Shown here piece after piece: positions 43,868 through 55,055 of a DNA stretch of 64,000 nucleotides. Both the position numbers and the translations under genes were made by a program. The notes under the pieces are model-generated. The model was not told where the DNA came from. It saw nothing but the letters and a program-made list of their open reading frames with translations, and made no database searches. The stretch comes from Vinca minor (taxonomy: Eukaryota > Streptophyta > Magnoliopsida > Gentianales > Apocynaceae). The stretch covers positions 5,128,501 through 5,192,500 of the forward strand of contig JAOCZM010000011.1 of NCBI GenBank assembly GCA_026122235.1, written 5' to 3'. The first letter of the stretch is position 1. Each line of letters begins with the position of its first letter.

Positions 43868-44100
43868 TCGATTAGTTTGTTAGCATAATTGCTTTTTATA
43901 TGGTTTGGGCGATCCTCCTCCTCTTGAGGTACTTTTTGAGAGATTGAGTTAGATTCAAATCTATTTTTTACATGGTATCAGAGCCACATATTCGATGTTG
44001 GGGCAAGTCCATTTTCTACCTCTGATTGATAGTCAAGATTTGAAAGATCAAAATTTGATATCTGAATTTTTCGTTTCCACAAAAATATAGGAAATGAAAA
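43868..44100 (+). mobile_element. Copia LTR end and primer-binding site relic
   Basis: TGGTATCAGAGCC at 43973-43985 is the canonical plant copia primer-binding site (complement of initiator tRNA-Met 3' end). It follows an LTR-like AT-rich end (GATTGAGTTAGATTCAAATC). No gag-pol follows. The hAT element lies immediately upstream and probably inserted into this LTR. Confidence 0.55.
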
Positions 44101-44756
44101 TAATAATGATAATAATTATGCAAAAGCGTCAACATTTTCCACGAGATTGTCTCCTCTATGTCCAAAAAAAGAAGCACCATTTTCCACTCCCTTGTTTTTT
44201 TTTATAATGAAATCTTCCAACTTCGTAATATAACTCCATTTTTCCCAGCCTTGTTTTTTAATATTCTCTTCATTTTGAAAAATACTTGAATGGCTCCCTT
44301 GCTTACTTGAGTCCAGTTCAGATAATTAATATTGTATGAGACAACAGTATATATTGATATATTACTCTTTATCCCAAATTATTTTTTTCTTGTCGTCTTA
44401 AATTAGTTGTCTTTTCCAAATTTTAATGTGCCATTTATTCATTTTTACAATTTTAACCTAACATTTATTAATTCAACAAACACAATATTAATTGTATTTA
44501 AAGTTTGAAAATGACATTTTAGTTTCACTTAAAAATTTAATTAGCTAACTATTTTCTGTATTTCTGTATTTTTAAAATTGATACAACTAATTTAAAATAA
44601 AGGAGTAATACGGATAGTATCAAATAAAAAGTTGGAATGTCGGTAGATGTTTAGTTCGTAAGTCATATATGCATCCAAAACCATATATATAGCGGAGACC
44701 ATCTAATCAAAGTTGCGTCAATTGGAATTTTTTGCTCATGGAATTCTTCCAAGTTA

Positions 44757-44982
44757 TTATTATTATTTTTTTTTTTGACGCCTGAAGGCGATTGCTGCAG
44801 GGGAAAGAGCGGAGAATCACTGCAGATATGGAGATTGTAGCGTCTACATGCATGAGGAGGAAATTTAGCGCTCACGAGGAGGATAATTTATTTGCTTGCA
44901 TGAGGAGATACGGGGAATCGGCCATGGGGCCTCCATCCCGTGACCAAGATACCTTACTACGCGTAAATTTCTCGATTCCCAT
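44757..44982 (-). mobile_element. SINE family A, diverged copy
   Basis: Flanked by perfect 16-bp duplications GAATTCTTCCAAGTTA (44741-44756 and 44983-44998). It begins with a T-rich tract on the plus strand, so it is inserted in minus orientation. Words GGGGAAAGAGCGGAGA, ATGAGGAGATA and CGGGGAATCGG match the copy at 1.65 kb in order. Confidence 0.8.
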
Positions 44983-45214
44983 GAATTCTTCCAAGTTAAC
45001 TCCATCAATCTGCATACTTTAGTCGAATTTGAATATTCTGTCTCAACTCTTTTTACATTCTTTATTTTATTTTATTTTTATTAAACTTTTAATTGTCTAT
45101 AAATTTAAATTTGTAAGATAAAATATATTAACTTCTTACTATAAAACAAAAAATATGAGTCAAATAGTGAAACGGAAAATCATACATATATCACAAAGTA
45201 AGCACAGCTAAAGA

Positions 45215-45392
45215 TATCACAAGGGTACTTAGCCCAGTGGGGTGACAGTCTGGTCGTGGGTTCGATACCCTCCCCGCGCACGGAGTATGTTTTAAATTGT
45301 CTCCCTTATTAGGATTATCTCTTCTTCCTCTTATGAGGTGCTACTCTCTCCCCTCTTGAGGTGTACACTCAGTTGGACTTCAAAAAAAAAAA
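45215..45392 (+). mobile_element. SINE family B, second copy
   Basis: A-box-like TTAGCCCAGTGGGGTGACAG and B-box-like GTGGGTTCGATACCC are followed by CTCTCTCCCCT and an A tail of about 14 bases, matching 40258-40435 in order. Its target duplication was not clear. Confidence 0.7.
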
Positions 45393-45588
45393 AAACAGAT
45401 AAGCTAAAATTTGCAGTATTTTTTTCCACGAAGAAACAATAATGTCAATATCGTACTTATTGGAGCAATAAGAGATTCTCTTTCTTCGAAAAGACAACCA
45501 TAGAAAAATTGTCCATTTTAGTGCAATATTAATTTCAAAGTCATGCATGGCATTGTGGCACTATGAATCGAAATGCCATTCTAAAAGG

Positions 45589-45827
45589 CTCCCGGCTCCT
45601 ATGCGGAACAGTTTTTGTTCCATACGATGCGGGACACGCTCTCAGTTATTGGATGAGATTTTTTAACGGTCCAGATCTGGAGAGAGAAATTTTTTTTATT
45701 ATTATTTTTTAAGTCAGCATGACTTTTCTCTCTGAGATCTGGGACTAGTTCAAAATCTCATTCGGCAAGTTTGGGATTGTTCACAGCGTACTGGAACTTT
45801 TGACTGTTCCGCACAGGAGCCGGACTG
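45589..45827. mobile_element. MITE with CCGGCTCC inverted ends
   Basis: CCGGCTCCTATGCGGAACAG at the left and the inverted CTGTTCCGCACAGGAGCCGG at the right, with an inner CCAGATCT/AGATCTGG pair. The sequence TTCTAAAAGG occurs on both sides (45579-45588 and 45828-45837) and is probably the target duplication, of 9-10 bp, suggesting the Mutator superfamily. Confidence 0.7.
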
Positions 45828-45837
45828 TTCTAAAAGG

Positions 45838-46504
45838 ATTCAATTTCAACCCAAAGGGTCCTTGGTTTGTTTTAGTATAAGTCTATCATAAGTCTGTCCG
45901 TAAATCACTATCATACAATGAATTAAATATTATGTTATTAGTAAGAATTGAACTTCATTTTTATAAATAAAGATAAAACTGCCACAATAGCATGTGTACG
46001 CAAATTTACCACTGAGTTATGCTAGAGGAAATGTCATTCTACCTTCAATTAATGGTGCTTTGACTCAAAGTCGGAATGTATTCCCTCTGTACCAATTATT
46101 TATCCACGTTTTCTTTTAATTTGTTTCAAATTAACTGTCCATTTTCTAAATAAATGATTCATTGTTGATAGTTTTTCAATTATACCCCTTATATTGAATG
46201 TTCGTGAGAGACTAATAGAAAGAGAAAAGAAGTAAAATTAATTTTAGAGTAAAATTAAATAGAGTAATTTCTTACATCACATTATATCCTATTATAAAAT
46301 TTAATGAAACCTTACCTCTCGTGCAAAATACAAAGTGAACAGATAATTTGAAGAAAAAAAAACTGCTTTAACAACAAAGATTACAATAGACGGTCCTCCG
46401 TTATTCTACTTTCAGTGTAGCTTTTTTCATTTTGAGATTATCACTCAATGATTTCCAATTTGAATTTCACTGTTTTCTATATACGTACAGTTCATTATTT
46501 ATAA
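45838..46504. other. AT-rich stretch, MITE-like ends only
   Basis: ATTCCCTCTGTACCAATTAT near 46078 and a partly complementary end near 46.35 kb suggest a degraded Stowaway-like MITE. No coding motif. Confidence 0.3.
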
Positions 46505-46513
46505 AACTAAAAA

Positions 46514-47805
46514 GAGCAAATAGCTTTTTCTACTATAGACCCAATTCATGAGTCTTATATCTCTGCTACAAATCACGTTTTAGTGCTATATCTGCCACAA
46601 AACTAGTTACTGAAGTCTTATATCTGCTACAAATTATTTTTTTACGTGCCTTTTTTGCCATGAAACATTTTATGAGTGCTTAAAAATGCCACAAAAAGAG
46701 GAGGGTGAAAGGAAAAATAGGTAAGAGATCAAATTAATTTCAAATAGACCCTAAAATTAAAAATTTTATATTATATTGGGTACCTAATTTTATTTTATTT
46801 TTAATACTTGACCCTTCTTCCCAAATTTACCAAAACCCTCACTGCTACCTTCTTATTTCTTCTCTTCCCACATCGAGCCACCACCACCTCCCATCCCGTT
46901 ACCCAATCTCCGCCCCTAACCCATACCAAAGAGTACCAAATCGCGAAAAAATGACTGCTCGAAGATTTGGAGAGCGTGGTGAAGGTGATAGCCTAGCAAA
47001 AATGCCTAAGAACAATTAGACATTCTTAGGAAATTGGTCGCATTTTGCATATTGCTTTGCGAGAGTCCTTTTTGTTCAAGAATTTCGATGGTTTTCGGAT
47101 GTAAAGCATCTCTGTTAGGTTAATTATGTATCTGTAAACTAATCTACATTTTGTTTAGTACTTTGGTGAGTATGTGTTTTGTTTAAATTTTTTTTGATGA
47201 TTTTAGCGACAAAGCACTTGGTTAATCATGTAGTGCAAATTGATTAGCATTTTGCTTATTTCTTTGACTTATATGTATTTTGTAAAAAGCAGTTTCTAAA
47301 GGTTAGAGCGAGAAAGAATTGTGAAATTTGTTATATGTGTATCGAAATATAGACACTGAAGTGCTTTCATCATATGGATTGCTATTCTTGGTTAATTTTC
47401 AGGGGGTATGGGTGGGAGGTTAGGGATTGGGTGGCGGGATGGGAGGTGGTGGCGGCGGCTCGAGGTGGGAGGAGAAGGAAGAAGAAGGTGGTGGAGACTT
47501 TGATAAATTTGGGAAGAAGGGGTCAATTATTTAAAAAATAAATTGTGTACCCAATTAAATATAAAAATGTGATTTTAGCGTCTATTTGAAATTAATTTGA
47601 TCTCTTGCCTATTTTTCCTTTCACCCTCCTTTTTGTGGCATTTTTAGCACTCATAAAATGTTTCATGGCAAAAAAGGCACAGAAAAACGATTTGTGCCAG
47701 ATATAGCACTTGTAACTAGTTTTGTGGCAGATATAGCACGAAAACGTGATTTGTGGCAGATATAACACTCGTAACTAGTTTTGTGGAAGAAAAAGCTATT
47801 TGCTC
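46514..47805. mobile_element. Non-autonomous MULE with ~400-bp inverted repeats and 9-bp target duplication
   Basis: The termini are GAGCAAATAGCTTTTTCT and its inverted copy AGAAAAAGCTATTTGCTC. The inverted repeats continue through TGGCAGATATAGCAC-type words, GAGGAGGGTGAAAGGAAAAA and TTGGGAAGAAGGG, to a GC-rich CACCACCTCCCATCCCG block on each arm (about 46514-46930 and 47405-47805). Perfect duplications AACTAAAAA lie at 46505-46513 and 47806-47814. The ~470-bp loop holds only a short frame (MTARRFGERGEGDSLAKMPK) with no recognised relative. Confidence 0.9.
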
Positions 47806-48024
47806 AACTAAAAAAGATAAAATTTATTTTGAAAAAATTGGAGTTCATTTCTAATAATAGCCATTATTGACTTATCATTTTCATAAGTCTTTGCAAAAGA
47901 CACAAAAATAACTAACAAGAGATATGAGGTAGTAGTGCAATTAACGCTCACCTCGCTCGATTCTCCTATGACATGTTAAATATAAGATTTCGAGTTCAAA
48001 TACTTTAGATTACACTTTTAGTAT

Positions 48025-48143
48025 ATTAGTCTAGTGGTCAAGGTTGAAGCCTCGTAACGTAAAAGTCATGAGTTCGATTTCCCTCCTCACTTTTTGAATC
48101 TCTAATTTCTGATAATAGATATATCTCTTTCCCTAAAAAAAAA
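48025..48143 (+). mobile_element. Short SINE, family C
   Basis: A-box-like TAGTCTAGTGGTCAAGG and B-box-like GAGTTCGATTTCC are followed by a T-rich then A-rich tail. Perfect 14-bp duplications TACACTTTTAGTAT flank it at 48011-48024 and 48144-48157. Confidence 0.85.
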
Positions 48144-48272
48144 TACACTTTTAGTATGCTATACTTTGCAGAATCCAATTAAATTCTAATTAAATTAATT
48201 GATCAAAATACTGATTTAAAAAAAAAACACTCAATTGAGCATGCCCTTCCATTCCAAGCACCAATAAAAAGC

Positions 48273-48448
48273 TACCGAACACGGGGCGGAGGTCCCGTGT
48301 TCGATTCCTATATCTCCCCATAATGGGGCAAATAATTTCTCCTCCTTATGAGGCTTATCTTCCCTCCCCATGTATGGGGCATGCTTCAATCTTCTCAATC
48401 TAGGGTACTCTACGCTCTTCTCCTTCGGAGGCTCAAAAAAAAAAAAAG
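48273..48448 (+). mobile_element. SINE family A, 5'-truncated copy
   Basis: Starts inside the family (ACCGAACACGGGGCGGAGG), keeps the B box (GTGTTCGATTCC), and ends with a 13-base A tail. It is flanked by near-identical duplications AGCACCAATAAAAAGC and AGCACCAAGAAAAAGC. The A box seen in the 1.65-kb copy is missing. Confidence 0.8.
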
Positions 48449-48464
48449 CACCAAGAAAAAGCCG

Positions 48465-49086
48465 GTCCCCATCATTAATCATGACGGTCAATTTAAGAGC
48501 CATGCTTACCCAGAGGAAAAAGACTGGTCATGAACTTAAGTTATTGATATTCGCTTCACGTTTCTCTAACGACTATTAAGAATACTTGATTTGTTGTGCT
48601 AATTTTCAGGGCCTTTATATTAATTATCAAATTTATATCCTTCATTTTGTTTTTAAATATAAATTATAAAATAATATTAAAATATAATTATAAACTCAAG
48701 TTTTAAGAGTGCGAAAAATCATAATATTGATATTTTATTTAAAAATGGTCATCATTCTAACACTGATTACAAAAGGTATTTAATTCGTTAATTTTCTTGT
48801 ATACCCCAAAGTATATCCGTATTCATGTACTCGTATCCGAATTCCAAAAAGTGTCATCGTGTTTTTACTTTTAGATATATAAAAAACCTTACACTTAGAT
48901 ATGTACATGCATCTAACACCCGTACCCGAATTCAAATAACATAGATATTAACTGATTTTAAAAAAATTGGACACCTTGAAATGAGAAGTTCGGTTATACA
49001 TGTCACTTTGAACATGGTAAGAACCGGCCTGCTAATTCTACACTCATTTTACATTTTTATAAAATCAATGAGTGAAAAACTTAGAC
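48465..49086. other. AT-rich stretch, no gene seen
   Basis: CGTATCCG..ATTCATGTACTCGTATCCG and a related word near 48.92 kb hint at a degraded inverted-repeat element. Nothing coding. Confidence 0.3.
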
Positions 49087-49103
49087 AACTACAAACACAG
49101 TAT

Positions 49104-50324
49104 CCTCTTCTGGAAGCTTTTCAGTGCAATCTACATATAAATCCTTACTAGAAAAACATGAAGAACTCAAAGATACTTCTCACAATTGGATATGGCAAAT
49201 TAAAACACTGCCTAAAATACAACATTTTCTTTGGCTATGCCATTATGATAGAATACCTCATTCTAAACTTTTACATAAACGAAAAATCCTAACTTCAAAT
49301 ATTTGTAGTTTGTGTAATAATGCAATTGAGGATACTGAGCATATACTCAAATATTACATTGCTTCTAGATCTCTTTGGCATAGTTTTTCTAAAAAGGTTG
49401 ATCTTGGAATATCCACTTTAATCTTATCATCATGTTCCTTTCAAGCTTGGATGAAAGCAAATTGTACCACAACCTTGCATATACATAATAGAATGCCCTG
49501 GGCAACTATCTTCACTTTCACATGTTGGACATTATGGCATAATCGTAATGTACGAATTTTTAATAAAAGTGAGAAAATAACCAGTATTAGGGAAATTATG
49601 AATAAAAGACATGAGTATATTTTTGCTAATGACTTGTTTTGTAAGGATATTCATATGCATACAATGTATACTAAATGGAATCCACCCTTGAACAATAACT
49701 ACAAATTAAATACGGATGGATCATGCAAAGGGAATCCAGGACAAGGCGGTGCAGGCGGTATAATAAGAAATGAACTTGGTGAATTGGTGATTGGATTTAG
49801 TATCAGTCTGTCAATGACCACAAATAATGAAGCTGAGCTGCATGCTGTACTTTTTGGGCTTCAACTAGCAAGGGCCAGCAATATTTATAATCTGGAAGTC
49901 GAACTTGATTCTCAATTTGTTTTAAATATGCTCAATTTTAATTGCAATACAAAGTATTCTAACGTTGTTGATGATTGTAGATGGTTAGTCAAACAGTTCA
50001 CAACGTGCAATCTCAATCACGTACTTCGCCAAGCCAACCAGGTAGCAGACTGTTTGGCTAAGCATGGCACTACTCTCCAATGACATGACAGCCAAATTTT
50101 CAAAGGCATTCCAAGTTTTGCATTCTCTTATTGGCTGCATGACAAACTAGGAAGATCTATAGTCAGATTAACTAGAAGCCATTATTAGCATTAGTAAAGT
50201 AGTATTTCAGTTTTGGTTTTCTTTTCTGCATCTTTTTCCTTTTCTTCGGCTTGGTTGTATTAACTTATCTTTTTCCAAGTAATATATATCCTCTGTATTT
50301 CTACCCAAAAAAAAAAAAAAAAAA
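49104..50324 (+). mobile_element. 5'-truncated L1-type LINE insertion
   Basis: The insert runs from just after AACTACAAACACAGTAT (49087-49103) to an A tail of about 19 bases, followed by AACTACAAACAAAGTAT (50325-50341), a 17-bp duplication with one mismatch. It carries only the 3' end of an L1-type ORF2. The open frame and near-perfect duplications point to a fairly recent event. Confidence 0.92.
49124..50083 (+). CDS. LINE ORF2 C-terminus: zf-RVT region plus RNase H domain
   Basis: An uninterrupted 319-codon frame. Residues about 40-85 carry the zinc-binding reverse-transcriptase-associated motif (FLWLCHYDRIPHSKLLHKR, then CSLCNNAIEDTEHIL). Residues about 190-315 form an RNase H type I domain with its acidic residues in NTDGSCKGNPGQGG, NNEAELHAV, VELDS and RQANQVADCLAKHG. 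In plant L1 LINEs this module follows the reverse transcriptase and is used in target-primed copying. The reverse transcriptase and endonuclease parts are missing because the insertion is 5'-truncated, so the ATG is internal to the ancestral ORF and translation is unlikely to matter. Confidence 0.92.
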   Translation: MQSTYKSLLEKHEELKDTSHNWIWQIKTLPKIQHFLWLCHYDRIPHSKLLHKRKILTSNICSLCNNAIEDTEHILKYYIASRSLWHSFSKKVDLGISTLILSSCSFQAWMKANCTTTLHIHNRMPWATIFTFTCWTLWHNRNVRIFNKSEKITSIREIMNKRHEYIFANDLFCKDIHMHTMYTKWNPPLNNNYKLNTDGSCKGNPGQGGAGGIIRNELGELVIGFSISLSMTTNNEAELHAVLFGLQLARASNIYNLEVELDSQFVLNMLNFNCNTKYSNVVDDCRWLVKQFTTCNLNHVLRQANQVADCLAKHGTTLQ

Positions 50325-50341
50325 AACTACAAACAAAGTAT

Positions 50342-50811
50342 AAACTCATAACTAATGGGTCATATGCTCCATATCTCCTCCCAAAAAAAGTATACTATGA
50401 ATAGTGATCATTCATGTATATGATCCGGAAAAAAAATCCATTAAGTCTAAAAGAAATTCAAAGGCAATATCGAACTAAATTTTATTTGAAGATAAAAAAT
50501 AATCCATGAAAGAAAAAAAAATAATAATTTCAATTCCATTCAATTATTTGATTTTTTTCTAAACAAAAATAATGCATAACATGGGTGTGCTAATATAGAC
50601 TTTTCCTTTTGTGAGAAAGTCTTTAAATTCCCGTCTATATTTGTACGTATTATGACTCTAAATTAAGATTCAAAGAATGTTCACATCAAAAAAGTTAATA
50701 CGTACAAGAGTATAAGGTTATTAAATTTTTATTTCAAATACAATTAGTATTTATTATTTCTACACGTACGAATCATAGTCCTATATACAAATCAAGATAC
50801 CATGGTTGAAT
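50342..50811. other. AT-rich stretch, no gene seen
   Basis: No coding motif, no clean repeat ends and no RNA gene recognised. Confidence 0.3.
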
Positions 50812-51184
50812 TTTATTTTGGTCCCTATAAATGGCTTAGTGTTAAATTCGTTCATAAAATTTCAGAAATGTCAACCTCGTACATAGAAATGGTCCTCCGG
50901 TTCCAAACAGTCCTTCCACCGTTGACTAATTCTATGCTAATAAAGACTAAGTGAAAAAAAATTCCATGAACGAAATTCAAAATCAATTATAATGAAATCA
51001 GAATCAAAGTGCAAAAATATATATACAAAAACTTCAACAGATCGCAACATCACTTGGTAAGGCGGTTGTCATTTTTTAAATTTCAACACTCCGAGCCATT
51101 TTTAGGGACGAGATTGAATTTGTTTTAATTTCAGTACGAATTTGACACTTCGAGCCATTTCTATGGACAAGGGTTTATATTTTT
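50812..51184. mobile_element. Fold-back repeat, second copy of the 15.3-kb family
   Basis: Shares AGATCGCAACATCACTTGGTA, CCGTTGACTA, and TTTGACACTTCGAGCCATTT with 15262-15735 in the same order. The outer parts (TTTTGGTCCCTATAAATGGC at the left, CGAGCCATTTCTATGGAC at the right) face each other as inverted repeats. Confidence 0.6.
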
Positions 51185-51822
51185 CAAAAATATATTAAAA
51201 AATAAATAAAAAATATAACAATTAAAGTTCCAAGCCCCTAAAGGAGTCGCATCAGCTTGAACGAAAAGCCAATTCAGCTAAATTCGTTTGCATGTGCAAG
51301 TTGTCAAGAGTGAGAAAGAGATTTATCATTTTGACAACTTAACCACTCAAAACAGGCCAAAAAAAAATTCTTTTCCATTCTGTATATGTTCTATGTCTCA
51401 TTAATAGAGGTTTATTACGTGTTTATTTTTTCTTGTAATAACTTAACCACTTAAAACAGGACAAAAAATATATTTTGTCTCATTATATATTTGTCATGTA
51501 TTTATTTTTTTCATACATATTTCACTATTTTTGTAAGTTATAATTTTTTTAATTTAAAAAAGTAACAAATGTCAATTTTTTATGAGTAGAAATAGGAATG
51601 AGATATCGAATGAGAATACGAAGATTCAAATCCCTCAAAACACCAATCAGACGGAAAAATTCACATGGGGACGGTCGCTGTGGAGTGCACTGTGGCTCTA
51701 CCCTGCAAGTGGGTCGTATGCCCAAATTATGTGAAAGAAGTGTGGGGGTCGATGCCATAAGGGGCCGAAATCTATGCAGGGACTTTTCCACAATCAGACC
51801 CAACATATCCCAATCCTCTCCT

Positions 51823-51830
51823 CTATATAT
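51823..51830 (+). promoter_or_regulatory. Candidate TATA box of the YSL gene
   Basis: CTATATAT about 95 bp before the YSL ATG, within CTCCTCTATATATCTC. Spacing suits a TATA box with a short 5' leader, but no transcript evidence is available. Confidence 0.4.
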
Positions 51831-51921
51831 CTCTTCTCTTAACAAATCATTAGATTCCATTCCAAACACTAAAAAAAGAAGGAAAAAAAAAAACCTTGAT
51901 TTTTTAAAGATTCCAAAAACC

Positions 51922-54900
51922 ATGGAAAAGGGTAGTAGTCATGAAAGAAGAAATAATGGCGAAAAGAGCATAGAATTATCATCTTCTTTACAAGAAGAAG
52001 AAGAAGAAGGTATAATAATTAGAAAAAATGGAGAAAAAGAAGAAGAAAAAGAAGAAATAGAGAGAATATTTGAGAAGAAAGAAGTTCCAACATGGAAGAA
52101 ACAGCTAACAGGAAGAGCATTTGCAGTTAGTTTTATGCTGTCTGTGATGTTCAGTTTCTTAGTTATGAAATTGAATCTCACCACTGGTATTATCCCTTCT
52201 TTGAACGTCTCTGCTGGCCTTTTGGGTTTCTTCTTCGTTAAGACTTGGACTAAGATGCTTGAGAAATCTGGCTTGTTGAAGCAGCCTTTTACTAGGCAAG
52301 AAAATACTGTTATTCAAACTTGTGTTGTTGCTTCTGCTGGAATCGCCTTTAGCGGTAATATTTTTTTTTCTTTTTACTTCTCCCTCTTCCTCTATTTTTT
52401 TTTTAATTTTTACTTTTCCTCTATCTGTCTTTGCGGGGTGAAAATCCTCTGTCCTCATTCCTATCCTCATCCATGTCCCCAACCAATCAGAATTTACTAT
52501 ATAAATATTTTTTCTAATTATATACACATGATGAATTGTGATTGACTGGGGACAGAGATGAGAACAGGAACGGGGACATAGAATTTTTTGCCATCTTTGC
52601 GGATGCCGTGCTTTTTCACTGGGATTACGTGTTCTCCTAAAAAAATATTTTCTTTTAATAAATATGATACATTTTTACCTTATTTAGATCATATCAATAT
52701 AAGTGATCTCATATAAATAGAGTGAATCGACGAGTACTCTCACTACTCTCAAATAATTTATATGAATCGACTACTCCTCTTTCTGCTCTTATCTTCTGGA
52801 TTCGCGTTATCTATCATGAATTTGGGGTCTAAAACCTTATTTTAAGAAAATGTGGGGTCCTTTCTGATTCAAATTTTTTCTTAGAGTGGGACTCTCGGTG
52901 CATTTAGTCCAATTTGTACGACGCAAAGCAGCACACTTTCTTCTACGTTTCTTTTCCCCCCTCATATTGAATACCACATTTTCTCAGAAATCAATTCACA
53001 TTTTCCATTTTCAAAAATAAAATAAAATAATCTAAATCCATAATACATGTTTTTAGGGAATTTACTCTAAAGAAAGTCCTTCTAAAAATTCTCAACGGTT
53101 AGGGGCGAACCCTAGACCGAAAAGGAAGTTTGGAAATTGATAGTAAAATAGTAGCTCACTAAGGGACAAAGGGTTGGAGTTGTCATATGTCTAACCATTG
53201 ATGAGGATTCGATTCCCACAGTGGACATCGATTCTCGTGAGATTTTTCCGCAGTAGTAGAGGTGCGTGTATAAGAGCAGTATGTGTCAGACCCTCCCCGC
53301 TAATGATCACACTACGAGCCAACCACGGGCCGAACCCGATTAATCACCACGTTTTCGGTGGACACCGGATGACCCTCGTTTAACAGAGTAGTCACTTCTT
53401 ATCTAATTTCGCTTTTCTTCCCATTCTTTTGGAGGGTAAACTAAATCCTAGTTGGAGAATTATCAGTAGAATAAATTTCTTTTTTTTCAAATTCAAAGTA
53501 AAATGAAATGATATTTTCATTATTACTACTACTTCGTTATCATGCTTCTGCGTTGACTTGACCCGTGTGCTTTACCCACAAACCAGTTATGAAAACGACA
53601 ACGTATGGCTGTTTACTCTTCTTTTTTAATGTATTTATTCATTAATATTTTAATATATGATATGTATTACTCCCTCCATTACTTAATATAAGATTTACGG
53701 GAAATATAGTGAAAATTAAGAAAATATAACACAAGATACGTTGTTAGTCAAAATACAAATATTATTCTTTCAAATATGAATTGTATACCACTAATTTTAT
53801 TTAAGGGAATAATATTATTAGTCATGTGTCTCACCGTTGATGAGAGTTCGATTCTCACAGTGGACATCGACTTTTGTGAGATTTATGATAGGGCTGCATG
53901 TATAAGAGCAGTATGGGTCAGACCCTCCCCGCTAGCGATCACGCTACGAGCCAACTGCAGGTCGAACTCAAATTAGTCACCACGTTGTCAGTGTACATCG
54001 GGTGTCCTCGGGGTTAACCAAAAAAAAAAGTAGTCACTTCTTATCTAATTTCTCTTTTCTTCCCATTCTTTTGGATGGTAAACTAAATCCTAGGTAGAGA
54101 ATTATCAGTAGAATAAATTGTTTTTTTTTCAAATTCAAAGTAAAATGAAATAATATTTTCATTATTACTAAACTACTTCATTATCATGATGACCCTCATG
54201 CTTCTGCGTTGACTTGACCCGTTAGCTTTACCCCACAAACCACCAGTTATGAAAACGACAACGTATGGCTGTTTACTCTTCTTTTTTAATGTATTTATTC
54301 ATTAATATTTTAATATATGATATGCATTACTCCCTCCATTACTTAATATAAGATTTACAGGAAATATAGTGAAAATTAAGGAAGTATAAAACAAGATACG
54401 TTGTTAGTTAAAATAAAAATTATTATTCTTTCAAATATGATTTGTATACCACTAATTTTATTTAAGAGAGTAATATTGATATTTTGATTAAAAAATATTT
54501 TAATTTCTTGTTTCCTTCATTTCCGCTACATGTCTGCAAGTCTTATATTAAGAAATAAGAAATTGAAGTGGTACTTCTCAATGGATACAGATTTTGTTCA
54601 AAACACCTATTTAAGCTTGATGCGACGAAAAATTCAATAATATCACCGTTCTCGTGAGACTAATATCAACACAGAGGAAAAAGAATCAAATTCTAAATAT
54701 TTATAAACTATGAATCATGTGCTCGATCGTTGAATTATAATTCACAAGGTTGCTTAATTTTGGAATAATATAACGATTTGTTTGGCAGGAGGGTTTGGGA
54801 GTTACCTGTTTGCTATGAGCGAAAGAGTAGTGAAAATATCGGAAGGAGGCAAAACAGGGTTGCCTTACAAGAACCCAGAATTGGGTTGGATGATTGGCTT

Positions 54901-54992
54901 TCTTTTTGTAGTCAGCTTCTTAGGCCTCTTCTCTGTGGTTCCTCTAAGAAAAGTATGTTATTTTTTTTCATACACCATATTTATATTATTAA

Positions 54993-55055
<63 letters not shown>

